From Streptomyces sp. rh34 (GTDB taxonomy: Bacteria > Actinomycetota > Actinomycetes > Streptomycetales > Streptomycetaceae), in assembly GCF_002551245.1 (NCBI RefSeq), contig NZ_NTGZ01000011.1, forward strand, positions 1-61,107: a stretch of DNA of 61,107 nt. Reading direction: 5' to 3'. Below, piece by piece: positions 25,958-34,606 of this stretch. The translations under genes and the position numbers were made by a program. The notes beneath the pieces are model-generated. The model did not search any database. It saw only the letters and a program-made list of their open reading frames with translations, and had not been told where the DNA came from. How positions within the stretch are numbered: position 1 is the stretch's first letter; every line of letters begins with the position of its first letter.

Positions 25958-28013
25958 GCTGATCACCGCGGAACTGGTCGACCTCGATCTGTCCGCCACC
26001 ACCAAGGACGCCGCCGCGAGGTCCCTCGCCGAGCGGATGGTGGCCGCGCACCGCGTCACCGATCTCGACGGCTTCCTGGCCGACGTCGCCGCCCGCGAGG
26101 CGCAGATGCCGACCGGGCTGGACGGCGGCATCGGCATCCCGCACTGCCGCAGCGAGCACGTGAGCGCCCCTACGCTGGCCTTCGGGCGCAGCGGGGCGGG
26201 CATCGACTTCGGGGCGGCCGACGGTCCGGCCGACCTGATCTTCCTCATCGCGGCCCCGGCCGGGGCCGACGACGATCACCTCACCATCCTGTCGGGGCTG
26301 GCCCGCAGGCTGATGGACCCGCAGTTCACCGCCGCCCTGCGTGCCGGAACGGATCCGCGGGCAGTGGCCGCGCTGATCCGGGGCGAGGAGCCGCCGGAAG
26401 AGCCCGAACAGGCACCGCTGGAGGCGGAGAACCAGGAGCGGGAACGGGAGCGGGCGGAAGCGGAGACGGAAGCCGCGGGAGCCACCGAAGCCGCCGAGAG
26501 TGCTCCTTTCCGGATCGTCGCCGTCACCTCCTGTCCCACCGGCATCGCCCACACGTACATGGCGGCCGAGTCCCTGGCCGCGGCGGGCCGCGCCGAGGGT
26601 GTCGAGGTGACGGTGGAGACCCAGGGCTCGGCCGGCTTCAAGAAGCTGGATCCCGCCGTCGTCGCGGCGGCGGACGCCGTGATCTGGGCGCACGACGTGG
26701 AGGTCCGGGAGAAGTCCCGCTTCCGCGGCAAGCCGCTGGTCGACGTCGGGGTCAAGGCGGGCATCAACCGGCCCGCCGAGCTGATCGCCGAGGCCCGCCG
26801 CAAGGCGGAACGCGGGGAGACAGCCGCCGCGCCCGAGACCGGCGAGGCGGCCGACTCCGGAGACGGGGACGGAGACGGGGGCAAGTCCGGTGCGGATCAC
26901 GCGCACTTCGGCGTCCGGCTCCGTACGTATCTGATGTCCGGCGTGAGCTACATGGTGCCGTTCGTCGCGGCGGGCGGTCTGCTGATCGCTCTGTCGTTCG
27001 CCATCGGCGGCTACGAGATAACGAGCGCCAAGTCGGTCGCCGACCACTTCGTCTGGGGCGAGGCGGACAGCTGGGCCGCGCTGCTCAACCAGATCGGCTC
27101 GGCGGCCTTCGGGTTCCTGGTGCCGGTGCTGGCCGGGTACATCGCGTACGGGATGGCGGACCGGCCGGCGCTGGTGCCCGGTTTCGTCGGCGGTGCCATC
27201 GCGCTCACGGTGAACGCCGGGTTCCTCGGAGGTCTGGTCGCCGGTCTGCTGGCCGGTGCGGTGGTGATGGCCATCCAGCGGGTCCCGGTCCACGCGACCC
27301 TGCGCGGCATCATGCCGGTCCTGGTGATCCCCCTGATCGCGTCGGCGGTCGTGGGGTTCCTGATGTTCGTCGTGGTCGGCAAGCCCATCGCCTCGTTGCA
27401 GAACGCACTCACGGACTGGCTGAACGGTCTGTCGGGCTCCAACGCGGTGATCCTCGGCGTCGTCCTCGGGCTGATGATGTGCTTCGACATGGGCGGCCCG
27501 CTGAACAAGGTGGCGTACGCCTTCGCGGTCGGCGGTCTCGCCGACCCGACGCCGGGCAGTCTCAAGGTGATGGCAGCGGTCATGGCGGCCGGGATGGTGC
27601 CGCCGCTGGCGATGGCGCTGGCCACCACCGTACGCAAGAGACTGTTCACGAAGACCGAGCGCGAGAACGGCCGGGCGGCCTGGGTACTGGGCGCCTCGTT
27701 CATCACGGAGGGCGCGATCCCGTTCGCCGCCGCCGATCCGCTGCGGGTCATTCCGTCGGTGATGGCGGGCGGCGCGGTCACCGGCGCCCTGTCGATGGCC
27801 TTCGGCGCGACCCTGCGCGCTCCGCACGGCGGCGTCTTCGTCGTCCCGCTGATCGGGGAGCCGTTCCTCTACCTGCTCGCCATCGCCGCCGGGACGCTGG
27901 TGGCGACCGCCCTCGTCGTCCTGCTCAAGGGCGCGCGCGGGACGGCGCCGGACCCGGCCGGGGACGCGGAGGCCACGGGCTCCGACGACGCCCGGGTCAC
28001 CGTCACCGCCTGA
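25950..28013 (+). CDS. fruA: PTS fructose transporter, fused IIA-IIB-IIC
   Basis: The 687-residue protein imports fructose and phosphorylates it to fructose-1-phosphate. The IIA domain (1-145) has the phosphoacceptor His65 in GIGIPHCRSEH. An acidic linker (146-185) leads to IIB (187-290) with Cys195 in VAVTSCPTGIAHTYMAAE. The IIC domain (about 315-670) has eight or more membrane spans and GxxEGAIPFAAADPLRV. Order IIA-IIB-IIC is usual for actinobacteria. AAGGAG precedes the ATG. HPr follows 50 bases downstream. Confidence 0.96.
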   Translation: MSELITAELVDLDLSATTKDAAARSLAERMVAAHRVTDLDGFLADVAAREAQMPTGLDGGIGIPHCRSEHVSAPTLAFGRSGAGIDFGAADGPADLIFLIAAPAGADDDHLTILSGLARRLMDPQFTAALRAGTDPRAVAALIRGEEPPEEPEQAPLEAENQERERERAEAETEAAGATEAAESAPFRIVAVTSCPTGIAHTYMAAESLAAAGRAEGVEVTVETQGSAGFKKLDPAVVAAADAVIWAHDVEVREKSRFRGKPLVDVGVKAGINRPAELIAEARRKAERGETAAAPETGEAADSGDGDGDGGKSGADHAHFGVRLRTYLMSGVSYMVPFVAAGGLLIALSFAIGGYEITSAKSVADHFVWGEADSWAALLNQIGSAAFGFLVPVLAGYIAYGMADRPALVPGFVGGAIALTVNAGFLGGLVAGLLAGAVVMAIQRVPVHATLRGIMPVLVIPLIASAVVGFLMFVVVGKPIASLQNALTDWLNGLSGSNAVILGVVLGLMMCFDMGGPLNKVAYAFAVGGLADPTPGSLKVMAAVMAAGMVPPLAMALATTVRKRLFTKTERENGRAAWVLGASFITEGAIPFAAADPLRVIPSVMAGGAVTGALSMAFGATLRAPHGGVFVVPLIGEPFLYLLAIAAGTLVATALVVLLKGARGTAPDPAGDAEATGSDDARVTVTA

Positions 28014-28063
28014 ACCTTCCGCACACCGATCCGTATCCGCAGGTACTCCCGAGGAGTGATTCC

Positions 28064-28333
28064 ATGCACCAGCAGACCGTCGCCATAGCCTCCCGCAGTG
28101 GGTTGCACGCCCGTCCGGCGTCGCTGTTCGTCAAGGCCGCCGCCCGCCAGCCGGTCAAGGTGACCATCGCCCGCGAGGGCCGCGACCCGGTCGACGCCCG
28201 CAGCATGCTCGCGGTGCTGGCCCTGGCCGCCCCGCACGGGGAGACCGTGGTGCTCAGCGCCGAGGGCGACGGGGCGCGGGCGGCGGTCGAGGAGCTGGCG
28301 GAGCTGCTCGCGCAGGATCTCGACGCCACCTGA
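28064..28333 (+). CDS. ptsH: Phosphocarrier protein HPr
   Basis: The 89-residue protein carries phosphate from enzyme I to FruA. The active-site sequence SRSGLHARPAS places the phosphohistidine at His15, and ARSMLAVLALAA places the regulatory-site serine at Ser47. GAGGAG precedes the ATG. It ends the fructose operon; having ptsH here rather than beside ptsI is a streptomycete-like layout. Enzyme I is not in the window. Confidence 0.96.
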   Translation: MHQQTVAIASRSGLHARPASLFVKAAARQPVKVTIAREGRDPVDARSMLAVLALAAPHGETVVLSAEGDGARAAVEELAELLAQDLDAT

Positions 28334-28393
28334 TCTCCGGCCGGCGGCCCGATGCGTACTCCCGGCGGCTGCCGGGTCGTTAGGTTGGGACGC

Positions 28394-28840
28394 GTGACCG
28401 AGACGTGGAACGCCTCCGACCCGGCCGTCCTGGCCCTGCCCTCCGGACGCCTCGTGCGCGGCCGGGGTCTGCGCAAGCCCTTGCCCGCGGGCCCCGAACC
28501 GGACTTCGCCCTCCACCTTCTGGGGCGTACCCCGCCCCCGGTCGCCTGGGATTCGCGGTGGCTGCGGTGGCCGGACTTCCGGCTCCCGGCGGACCGGGCG
28601 GCGGCGCGGGACCTTCTCCAGGAGGCGTGGGAGCGGGCCGCCGGGACGCGGGTCGAGGTGGCCTGCGGCGGTGGGATGGGCCGCACCGGGACGGCACTGG
28701 CCTGCCTGGCCGTCCTGGACGGGGTCCCCGCCGGCGAGGCGGTGGCGTTCGTGCGCGCCGGCTACCACCCACGTGCGGTGGAGACACCCTGGCAGCGCCG
28801 CTACGTACGGAATTTCCCGGCGCGCCAGGACCCCTCCTAG
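28394..28840 (+). CDS. Small protein-tyrosine-phosphatase-like protein
   Basis: The 148-residue protein has the PTP loop VEVACGGGMGRTGTALAC: catalytic Cys and Arg are seven apart, C-GGGMG-R (CX5R), with the usual following Thr. The surrounding helix WQRRYVRNF closes the domain. It would dephosphorylate a protein or small phosphate ester in the cytoplasm. The GTG at 28394 lies directly after TAGGTTGGGACGC, and TAGGTT could be a -10 box, so the mRNA may be leaderless. Its stop overlaps that of the convergent signal peptidase gene by four bases. Confidence 0.85.
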   Translation: MTETWNASDPAVLALPSGRLVRGRGLRKPLPAGPEPDFALHLLGRTPPPVAWDSRWLRWPDFRLPADRAAARDLLQEAWERAAGTRVEVACGGGMGRTGTALACLAVLDGVPAGEAVAFVRAGYHPRAVETPWQRRYVRNFPARQDPS

Positions 28841-29541
28841 GACTTGTCGGGCACGCTCTTGAAGGTCTCCGGCACCGGCAGGGTGCTCCATCGGCCGACC
28901 GGCCAGGCGATGACGACGGCCCGGCCGACGACCTCGTCGACCGGGACCATCCCCTGGTTCGGGTCGTCCTGGTGGTAGCGGGAGTCCGCGGAGGCCTGGC
29001 GGTGGTCCCCCATCACCCAGACCTTGCCGTCGGGCACGGTGACCTTGAACCGGCCGCCGTCCTCGTCGTCGCTGCAGGGGGTGTTGCCGGGGAAGACGTA
29101 CGGCTCGTCCAGGGCGGTGCCGTTGACCTTCACCGGCCCGTCGCCCTCGCACTCCACGGTGTCGCCTCCGACGCCGATGACCCGCTTGATGAGGTCCTTC
29201 TCCTCGGCGGAGGGCATCACGCCGACGAAGCTCAGGACCTTCTGCACGGTGTTGGGCGGGTCCACGGGCACGTTGGCGAGCCAGTCCGCCGGGTCGTGGA
29301 AGACGATCACCTCACCGCGCTCCGGCTCCGACCCGAACCAGGGCGTCAGCTTGTCGACGAGGACCCGGTCGCCCTGCTGCAGGGTGTTCTGCATGGAGTC
29401 CGAGGGGATGGAGAAGGCCTGCACCAGGAACGTCTTGATGAGCAGCGCCAGCACCAGGGCGGCGCCGATGAGGAGCGGCAGCTCCACCCAGAACGGCCGG
29501 TTCTTCCGTGTCCTCGACCGCCGTGTGCCCGCCCGCCCCAT
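28837..29541 (-). CDS. lepB: Type I signal peptidase
   Basis: The 234-residue enzyme cleaves signal peptides at the outer face of the membrane. One N-terminal membrane span (about 17-42) is followed by the nucleophile Ser49 in SIPSDSMQNTL and the general base Lys119 in LIKRVIGVGGD, then box E GDHRQASADSR. The 4-base convergent overlap with the phosphatase gene leaves no room for a terminator between them. Streptomycetes have several such peptidases; this is one stand-alone copy. Confidence 0.95.
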   Translation of the reverse strand: MGRAGTRRSRTRKNRPFWVELPLLIGAALVLALLIKTFLVQAFSIPSDSMQNTLQQGDRVLVDKLTPWFGSEPERGEVIVFHDPADWLANVPVDPPNTVQKVLSFVGVMPSAEEKDLIKRVIGVGGDTVECEGDGPVKVNGTALDEPYVFPGNTPCSDDEDGGRFKVTVPDGKVWVMGDHRQASADSRYHQDDPNQGMVPVDEVVGRAVVIAWPVGRWSTLPVPETFKSVPDKS

Positions 29542-29633
29542 CGCACCGCTCCTCGCCCGTGTACCGCCCGCCCGTCCCTGGGGGAACGGATCCGGTGATC
29601 CACTCTATGGGGCGTGGTGAGCGGTGCGGGACG

Positions 29634-29924
29634 TCAGACGGGTCCCGCGCCGACCGGAGGGACGGTCGCGCCCTCGCCGGCGCGGACGGCTTCGACCACG
29701 CTCTGGTGGAAGACGCGGCTCTCCTCCTCGGAGGGGCACGGCACGGGGCTGCCGGTGAGGGTGAACCAGTCCGACGAGCCGCTGTACTGCACGGCCACCG
29801 ATGCCTGTCCGTCGGACCAGGTCGTATGCACCGTGAGGTCGCCGCTCAGGATGCCCGCTTCTTCCGTGCGTACTCCGCCGGTTCCCGCGAAGACACCGCT
29901 GGTCGTCCAAGATGCCCAGCTCAT
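29634..29924 (-). CDS. Small protein of unknown function, 96 residues
   Basis: The protein starts MSWASWTTSGVFAGTGGVRT and is rich in beta-prone Thr, Ser and Val (VHTTWSDGQASVAVQYSGSS). The tail is helical (SRVFHQSVVEAVRAGEG). I see no signal peptide and no metal motif. AAAGGTGA precedes the ATG. I do not recognise the family. Confidence 0.7.
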   Translation of the reverse strand: MSWASWTTSGVFAGTGGVRTEEAGILSGDLTVHTTWSDGQASVAVQYSGSSDWFTLTGSPVPCPSEEESRVFHQSVVEAVRAGEGATVPPVGAGPV

Positions 29925-30035
29925 GACGGTCACCTTTCGGACGATGACAAGCCTGTCCAGCCGGCTTCCTCCGAGTATGGCACCGCTGGTGGGCCCGCGC
30001 ACGGGTGTGCGCGGGCCCGGTCCCGCCGCCGGTCC

Positions 30036-30545
30036 TCAGGCGCGTTCCAGCATCCCTCGGACGAAGGCGGCCTGGCCCGCGTGCTGGAGATCCTCGGCGA
30101 CGACGCTGATCAGCCGGACCCCGAGCGTCACCGGGGGCGACCAGCCCTCGTCGACGATGCGGTCGAGGGCGTGGCCCTCCAGTCCCGCGACGAAGTCCAG
30201 GGTCCGCTCGTGCACGGCGTCGAAGTAGCCGAGGAGGGGTTCGGCGGAGTCCACGCGGACGGCGGCGACCTCGTCGGCGCTGTGCCCGTAGCCGGTCGCC
30301 GTCTCGTCGAACGGGAGCCCGAAGGTGTCCGCCCAGCCTTCGGTGAGCCAGATCTGTCCGGTTCCGGCGGCGTCGGCGATGTGGTCGTCCTGGACGCGGG
30401 TGAGATGCCAGACCAGCCAGGAGATGGAGTTCGCCCCCGTGTCGAGGCGGGCGTTGAGGTCGTCGGGCGTGAGTCCTTCGACCGCAGCGTGGACCGCTTC
30501 CCCGACCCGGTCGAACGCTTCGGCCAGCATGCCTGCGGTGTTCAT
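30036..30545 (-). CDS. DinB-like/mycothiol transferase-fold protein (DUF664 type)
   Basis: The 169-residue four-helix-bundle protein matches the DUF664/DinB class: first helix MLAEAFDRVGEAVHAAVEGL, metal-binding His in ISWLVWHLTRVQDDH, and a C-terminal His in AEDLQHAGQAAFVRG. These three positions are where the metal sits in DinB-like thiol transferases. A mycothiol- or metal-dependent transferase is likely but the substrate is unknown. It follows the epoxide-hydrolase-like gene by 83 bases. Confidence 0.85.
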   Translation of the reverse strand: MNTAGMLAEAFDRVGEAVHAAVEGLTPDDLNARLDTGANSISWLVWHLTRVQDDHIADAAGTGQIWLTEGWADTFGLPFDETATGYGHSADEVAAVRVDSAEPLLGYFDAVHERTLDFVAGLEGHALDRIVDEGWSPPVTLGVRLISVVAEDLQHAGQAAFVRGMLERA

Positions 30546-30628
30546 CCGTCCACCTTCGCCCGAGGGGTCCGCGGCTCCCGGGTACGACACACCGCCGGTC
30601 CGGCGGTCTGTCGCGGGCCGGGTGCCCC

Positions 30629-31657
30629 TCAGCGCGGGCCGTGCAGCCAGTCGGTCAACAGGCGGTTGACCTCGTCGGGGCGTTCCTGCTGGATCCAGTG
30701 GCCGCAGTCTTCGAGGATGTGGGCGGCGGACAGGCCGGGGAGGGTCCGCGGGTAGGCGTCGATGGCGTCGGACATCCAGGTGGTGGAGGCGTCCAGGGCG
30801 CCGCCGATGAAGATCGAGGGCTGGGTGATGGGTGTTCCGTCCCAGGCGGCGAGGTCCTCCCAGTCCCGGTCGATGTTGCGGTAGCGGTTGAGCGCGCCGG
30901 TCAGGCCGGTGCGTTCGAACTCCTCGCTGTAGACGTCGAGGTCCCGTTCGTCGAGCCACCCGGGGAGCCGGCCGGCGGGGAACCGGTCGGCCATGCGCGC
31001 GCCCGGCGGTACGAAGAAGAGGCCGGGGTGGTCCGTCGGGGCGGCGGTGTCGCCGGAGAGTCCCGCGTAGAAGCCGGCGAGCCAGCCGCGTACGTCCGGT
31101 TCGATCTCCGCCTCGGCGCGACCGGGGGTCTGGAAGTAGCTGACGTAGAACTCCTCCTCGCCTCCGATGCCCGCGAAGCCGTCGGTGGGGCGGGGGCCTC
31201 CCCGGGGCGCGTACGGAACGCTCAGCAGCGCGACCGCTGTGAAGACGTCCGGCCGGAGCAGGGCGCTGTTCGCGGCGATGGGCGATCCCCAGTCGTGTCC
31301 GACGACCGTGGCGGTCTCCTCGCCGAGGGCGTGGACGACGGCGGTGTTGTCGGCGACGTGGGCGAGCATGCGATAGGCGTCGGTGGCGGCGGGTGCGGAG
31401 GAGCGCCCGTAGCCGCGTACGTCGATGGCGACGGCCCGGTGTCCGGCGGCGGCCAGGGCGGGGAGCTGGTGGCGCCAGGAGTACCAGGACTCGGGGAAGC
31501 CGTGGACGAGGAGCACGAGGGGGCCGGTGCCCTGTTCGACGCAGTGGATCCGGCCGCCGGGAACGTCGACCGTCCGGTGCGTCGCGCCGGGCAGGAGGGC
31601 GGAGGGGCGGGCTGCTCCGGCTGCGTGCGGAGTGGGTACGGGGGTGGGCTCCGGCAT
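30629..31657 (-). CDS. Epoxide-hydrolase-like alpha/beta hydrolase
   Basis: The 342-residue protein has the HGFPESWYSWRHQ oxyanion strand (about residue 52), the nucleophile elbow GHDWGS with Asp as nucleophile as in epoxide hydrolases, a cap domain including the LDERDLDVYSEEF segment, and the catalytic His in EDCGHWIQQERP. GGAGGAG precedes the ATG at 31657. It probably detoxifies an epoxide or hydrolyses a related substrate. Confidence 0.9.
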   Translation of the reverse strand: MPEPTPVPTPHAAGAARPSALLPGATHRTVDVPGGRIHCVEQGTGPLVLLVHGFPESWYSWRHQLPALAAAGHRAVAIDVRGYGRSSAPAATDAYRMLAHVADNTAVVHALGEETATVVGHDWGSPIAANSALLRPDVFTAVALLSVPYAPRGGPRPTDGFAGIGGEEEFYVSYFQTPGRAEAEIEPDVRGWLAGFYAGLSGDTAAPTDHPGLFFVPPGARMADRFPAGRLPGWLDERDLDVYSEEFERTGLTGALNRYRNIDRDWEDLAAWDGTPITQPSIFIGGALDASTTWMSDAIDAYPRTLPGLSAAHILEDCGHWIQQERPDEVNRLLTDWLHGPR

Positions 31658-31818
31658 GGCTCCTCCTCGGGCGCCCCGCACGGGCGGGGCGGTCGTGACG
31701 CTTCGGAGGGTGGCCGGGCCGGGGCCCGGCCACCCGGATCACGATCATTCGGCCGGTGCGACCGCCCGGACAAGGATCTTTGCCGGTCCGGCAAAAAAAT
31801 AGGGGGGCGGGAACGGCT

Positions 31819-32052
31819 TCAGACGAGCAGACTCAGCAGGTGAGCGCAGGCGGTGGCCTCGTCCGGGTGGCGGGCGACGACTTCGTAGGTTCCGCGCTCG
31901 AACGCCCCGGTCTCCCAGCCGTCGTTCCCACCCCGCCGGACGAACAGGAAGTCCGGCGGGGTGGGAACGGGCTCGTGGACGCCCTCGATCCGGTAGTAGC
32001 CGCCAGGGATCCGTGCCTCGACGAGTGCGGCCTGCAATGCCCGGCGGTCCAT
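31819..32052 (-). CDS. Candidate immunity protein for the adjacent TNT NADase
   Basis: The 77-residue acidic, cytoplasmic protein has no signal peptide. It reads IPGGYYRIEGVHEPVPTPPD, then a mixed strand-rich part FLFVRRGGNDGWETGAFERG and a C-terminal helix EATACAHLLSLLV. It starts 6 bases after the stop of the TNT-domain gene, so both are on one transcript. Polymorphic and TNT toxins are commonly followed by a small dedicated inhibitor gene. Function here is inferred from position only; I recognise no family. Confidence 0.6.
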   Translation of the reverse strand: MDRRALQAALVEARIPGGYYRIEGVHEPVPTPPDFLFVRRGGNDGWETGAFERGTYEVVARHPDEATACAHLLSLLV

Positions 32053-32058
32053 GGCGGG

Positions 32059-32733
32059 TTACGCGTCCGCGGGCGTCAGGTAGGCGTTGTCCAGCAGCCA
32101 CTTCACGTTGAGCCGCTGTCCCTCGCCCGGGTCGAGGAAGACCGCGTCGAGCTTGATCTGCCGGCCACCGCCGGGCTGCTCGAACCACGGGGCGATACCG
32201 CCCTGCCAGACCCAGAAGGGCTTGGCGACCTTGTAGACGCGGTAGTCGCACGGGGTGCCCGCGTCACGGGTGTTCAGGTTCTGCGGGGGCAGGGCGCGCT
32301 CGGCGTAGGCGTCGCCCGCGGGGGCGAGGTAGCCGCCGTACTCCGAGCCGAAGCGGTCCAGGCGCTGGCCGGTGCGGAGCTTCACGGGCTCCTTGTCGAT
32401 CTCACCGTTCACCTCGGCGAAGCCGTCGTTGGGCGGGTACTTCCAGCTGCCGGTGTCCGCGGGCCCTTCCCAGTACTTCTTCAGGAAGTCCTTGGGGGTG
32501 AGGTCGCCCGTGCGCTGCCAGCCCTTCAGGAGCGGGCCCACCGGGGCGAGCCGCTTGTTCGGCAGCCACTTGGGGCCCAGGCGGGCGTCGCCGCGGAACT
32601 CTCCGGTACAGGGTTCGTGGCGCTCGGCGGCGGGTGCGGGCCGGGCGGGCCCCGGTGCGGCGCTCGCCGCCGGAGCGGAGATCAGTCCGGCGGTGACGCC
32701 GAGCGCGGCGAGTACGGTACGCATGCGGTTCAT
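32059..32733 (-). CDS. Secreted TNT-domain protein (NAD glycohydrolase toxin fold)
   Basis: The 224-residue protein has a Sec signal peptide (cut near residue 26, SAAPG) and a short linker, then a C-terminal TNT (tuberculosis necrotizing toxin) domain at about 120-222. Family landmarks are RLDRFGSEYGGYLAP with Arg127 and Tyr132, ERALPPQNL with Arg146, and FEQPGGGRQIKL with Gln186 and Gln192, which match the NAD-binding pocket. TNT-fold enzymes hydrolyse NAD. The His reported in mycobacterial TNT before the VY motif is Arg here (DYRVYKV), so activity should be tested. A small partner gene follows after 6 bases. Confidence 0.85.
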   Translation of the reverse strand: MNRMRTVLAALGVTAGLISAPAASAAPGPARPAPAAERHEPCTGEFRGDARLGPKWLPNKRLAPVGPLLKGWQRTGDLTPKDFLKKYWEGPADTGSWKYPPNDGFAEVNGEIDKEPVKLRTGQRLDRFGSEYGGYLAPAGDAYAERALPPQNLNTRDAGTPCDYRVYKVAKPFWVWQGGIAPWFEQPGGGRQIKLDAVFLDPGEGQRLNVKWLLDNAYLTPADA

Positions 32734-32844
32734 TCAGGAGTCCCCTCGAGCACTGATGATCAATCAGGACAGCTGACGTAGGGTAACCGCTCGACTACCC
32801 ACCCCTTCCGCGCCATGCCGTTTTCCGGCCACCGCGAACAGCGC

Positions 32845-32880
32845 CACGCCCCGGCCGCGACGATGCGCGACCGGGGCGTG
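32845..32880 (-). terminator. Hairpin terminator after the LPMO gene
   Basis: CACGCCCCGG (32845-32854) pairs with CCGGGGCGTG (32871-32880); the 16-base loop can form a further small stem. It lies about 95 bases past the LPMO stop and before the TNT promoter. Confidence 0.6.
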
Positions 32881-32976
32881 ATGGACCGAGGGGCGAAACC
32901 CGACCGGCACGGAGCCCAGGGCCTTCGCGTGGACCAGGCCGGGCTCGCGTGCTCGACCTGATCCCGACGAAAGGCT

Positions 32977-33492
32977 CTAGCTGACGTTGACGTCGATGCA
33001 GGCGTAGAAGGCGTTCGAGGTGTCCGCGATGTTCCAGACGGCGAGCACCTCCTGCCGGCCGGTCTTGTTGCCGAAGTCGACCTGGTGGGTGACGGTCGCG
33101 CCGGGCCGCGCGCCGCCGTCGTCGAATTCGGCGATCTTCTCGCCGCCCACGAAGTACTGCCAGGTGCTGGTCGAGTGGCGCGCGGTGAGCTTCCACTCGA
33201 ACTGCTGGGAACGGTTCACCGGAGTGACCGACCAGCCCTTGGAGTCGTCGTCCAACTCGGCGAAACCGCTGTTCCCGCCGCTGCAACTGGTGAGCCCCTT
33301 GGGGCCTTCGACGCTCTGCGGTTCGTACGTGATCGCACCGCAGCTGACCGTGCCCGCGGCGCACTGCGCCTGCCTGCTCGGCGGGTTGGAGATATAGCCG
33401 TGGGCGCCGGCGGAGCTCGCCGGAAGGCTCAGGGCGAGGACCGGGGCGAGCAGGGCGCCGACGGCGAGTGCGGTCTTCCTTTTCGCGTGCAT
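32977..33492 (-). CDS. AA10 lytic polysaccharide monooxygenase, single domain
   Basis: The 171-residue secreted protein is cut after SAGA to expose His31 as the N-terminal residue (HGYISNPPSR). His31 and His106 (TARHSTSTW) form the copper histidine brace. Surface aromatic YEPQ and the disulfide cysteines (44/51 and 70/C-terminal) follow AA10 patterns. It oxidatively cleaves chitin or cellulose; no separate carbohydrate-binding module is present, as in CBP21-like chitin enzymes. A DasR-like site upstream supports chitin-related control. Confidence 0.95.
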   Translation of the reverse strand: MHAKRKTALAVGALLAPVLALSLPASSAGAHGYISNPPSRQAQCAAGTVSCGAITYEPQSVEGPKGLTSCSGGNSGFAELDDDSKGWSVTPVNRSQQFEWKLTARHSTSTWQYFVGGEKIAEFDDGGARPGATVTHQVDFGNKTGRQEVLAVWNIADTSNAFYACIDVNVS

Positions 33493-33602
33493 GCTTCTCC
33501 TTCACATGAGGCCGCACCGCGCGGTGGCGGGCCGTGGGGGGCCCGGCTTCGACGGCGAGGCCTCGCGAGTGTGGGGCCAAGAGGCGCGAAGGGCTGCAAG
33601 TC

Positions 33603-33639
33603 CCTTTCCGGACACGCCTGATGACCGTGTCCGGAAAGG
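33603..33639 (-). repeat. 14-bp hairpin in the LPMO leader
   Basis: CCTTTCCGGACACG (33603-33616) pairs perfectly with CGTGTCCGGAAAGG (33626-33639) across a 9-base loop. It sits between the promoter/DasR-like site and the LPMO start (111 bases further). A 5'-end stem-loop may stabilise the mRNA or act as an attenuator; it could instead be the 3' terminator of the next upstream gene. Confidence 0.6.
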
Positions 33640-33646
33640 CCTTGCG

Positions 33647-33684
33647 CTTGGACTAGACCATACCGACCGACGCGTTCACGTCAA
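33647..33684 (-). promoter_or_regulatory. DasR-responsive-element-like site and -35 box for the LPMO gene
   Basis: TGGACTAGACCA (33649-33660) matches the palindromic core TGGTCTAGACCA of the DasR site at 11 of 12 positions. A -35 box TTGACG reads on the minus strand at 33684-33679, so the site overlaps the likely -10 region. DasR represses chitin and aminosugar genes, fitting an LPMO. Binding is inferred. Confidence 0.65.
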
Positions 33685-33768
33685 GGGCGGTGAGCGCGGT
33701 GGGCAGCCTGCCCGTCCGACGCGCGCGGACGGGCACGCACATCTGGCGCTTACACCCGTGTGACGCGA

Positions 33769-34473
33769 TCACCCGTGGTCGTCCCCGTAGCGGACCGTGA
33801 CGCGCTCGAAGCCGAGGGAGCCGAGGAGACCCTTCAGCATGTCGGCGGTGTTCTTCTCCGCGCGGGCGGTCAGTTCGCTCTCCTTCGCCGCTTCGGAGAT
33901 GTGCTGGGCGGCGAGCTTGTTGACCGCCTGCTCACTGCCGGGATTGTCGGAGAAGAGATCGCCCAGCCGGTCGAGGAGACCGCGCTGTTTTGATACCGCG
34001 TAGGAACGGTCGGGATCGAGGGCCGGCCTGCCCAGCACCGCGTGCGGCAGCCGTAGTTCGGCGATGGTGCGGTCCTCGTTCACCACGACGCCGCCCTCGG
34101 TGACCTTGCCCAGGTCGACGGAGGCGCCGACCGTGCCCGCCCCGACGAACAGGGTGCGGGTGCCGCGCAGGGCGTCGGGGACGAACTTCGCGTCCTTCTC
34201 CAGATCGACGACGACCTGGAAGTTGCCCGAGGCGGCCTCGTACGCACTCATGTCCTGGATCGACTTGAGCACCGCGGGGCCCGAACGGTCGTGGGTCTCC
34301 TCGCCGAAGAGGTCGTCGAGTCCCGGCAGCAGGCTGAGCCTGCTGCCGGCGAACAACAGGACCAGTGCGGCCACGGCCGCGCCGAGGGCCTTCGGCCACC
34401 ACCGGGAGGGGCGGGCGTCGCGCTTTCCGTCGCCGTGCGGCGCGGACTCTGTGGTTACGTCGCTGGACGTCAT
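33769..34473 (-). CDS. DUF4230-family membrane-anchored protein
   Basis: The 234-residue protein has one membrane anchor near residues 28-47 (WWPKALGAAVAALVLLFAGS), then a soluble domain with VLKSIQDMSAYEAASGNFQV and GTRTLFVGAGTVGASVDL, characteristic of DUF4230. The C-terminus is a long helix rich in Ala, Glu and Lys. Function is unknown. Start at 34473; an in-frame GTG further upstream is less likely. It ends before the LPMO promoter. Confidence 0.82.
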   Translation of the reverse strand: MTSSDVTTESAPHGDGKRDARPSRWWPKALGAAVAALVLLFAGSRLSLLPGLDDLFGEETHDRSGPAVLKSIQDMSAYEAASGNFQVVVDLEKDAKFVPDALRGTRTLFVGAGTVGASVDLGKVTEGGVVVNEDRTIAELRLPHAVLGRPALDPDRSYAVSKQRGLLDRLGDLFSDNPGSEQAVNKLAAQHISEAAKESELTARAEKNTADMLKGLLGSLGFERVTVRYGDDHG

Positions 34474-34606
34474 GTTCTGCGTGTGGCCCGCGTCTGGCCC
34501 TTTCAGTCCACCATTCCCCTCATCCTGAACGAACTCCCGCACAAAATAGGCCCGTTCCGGTACGACCGGGCAGACGCGAGGGCCCTTCCCCGGTGGCCGG
34601 GCCCGC

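Noticed and set aside
24120..27827. 1235-codon minus-strand open frame over the fructose genes
   Set aside because: Translation is repetitive Arg/Gly/His-rich shadow of fruR, fruK and fruA.
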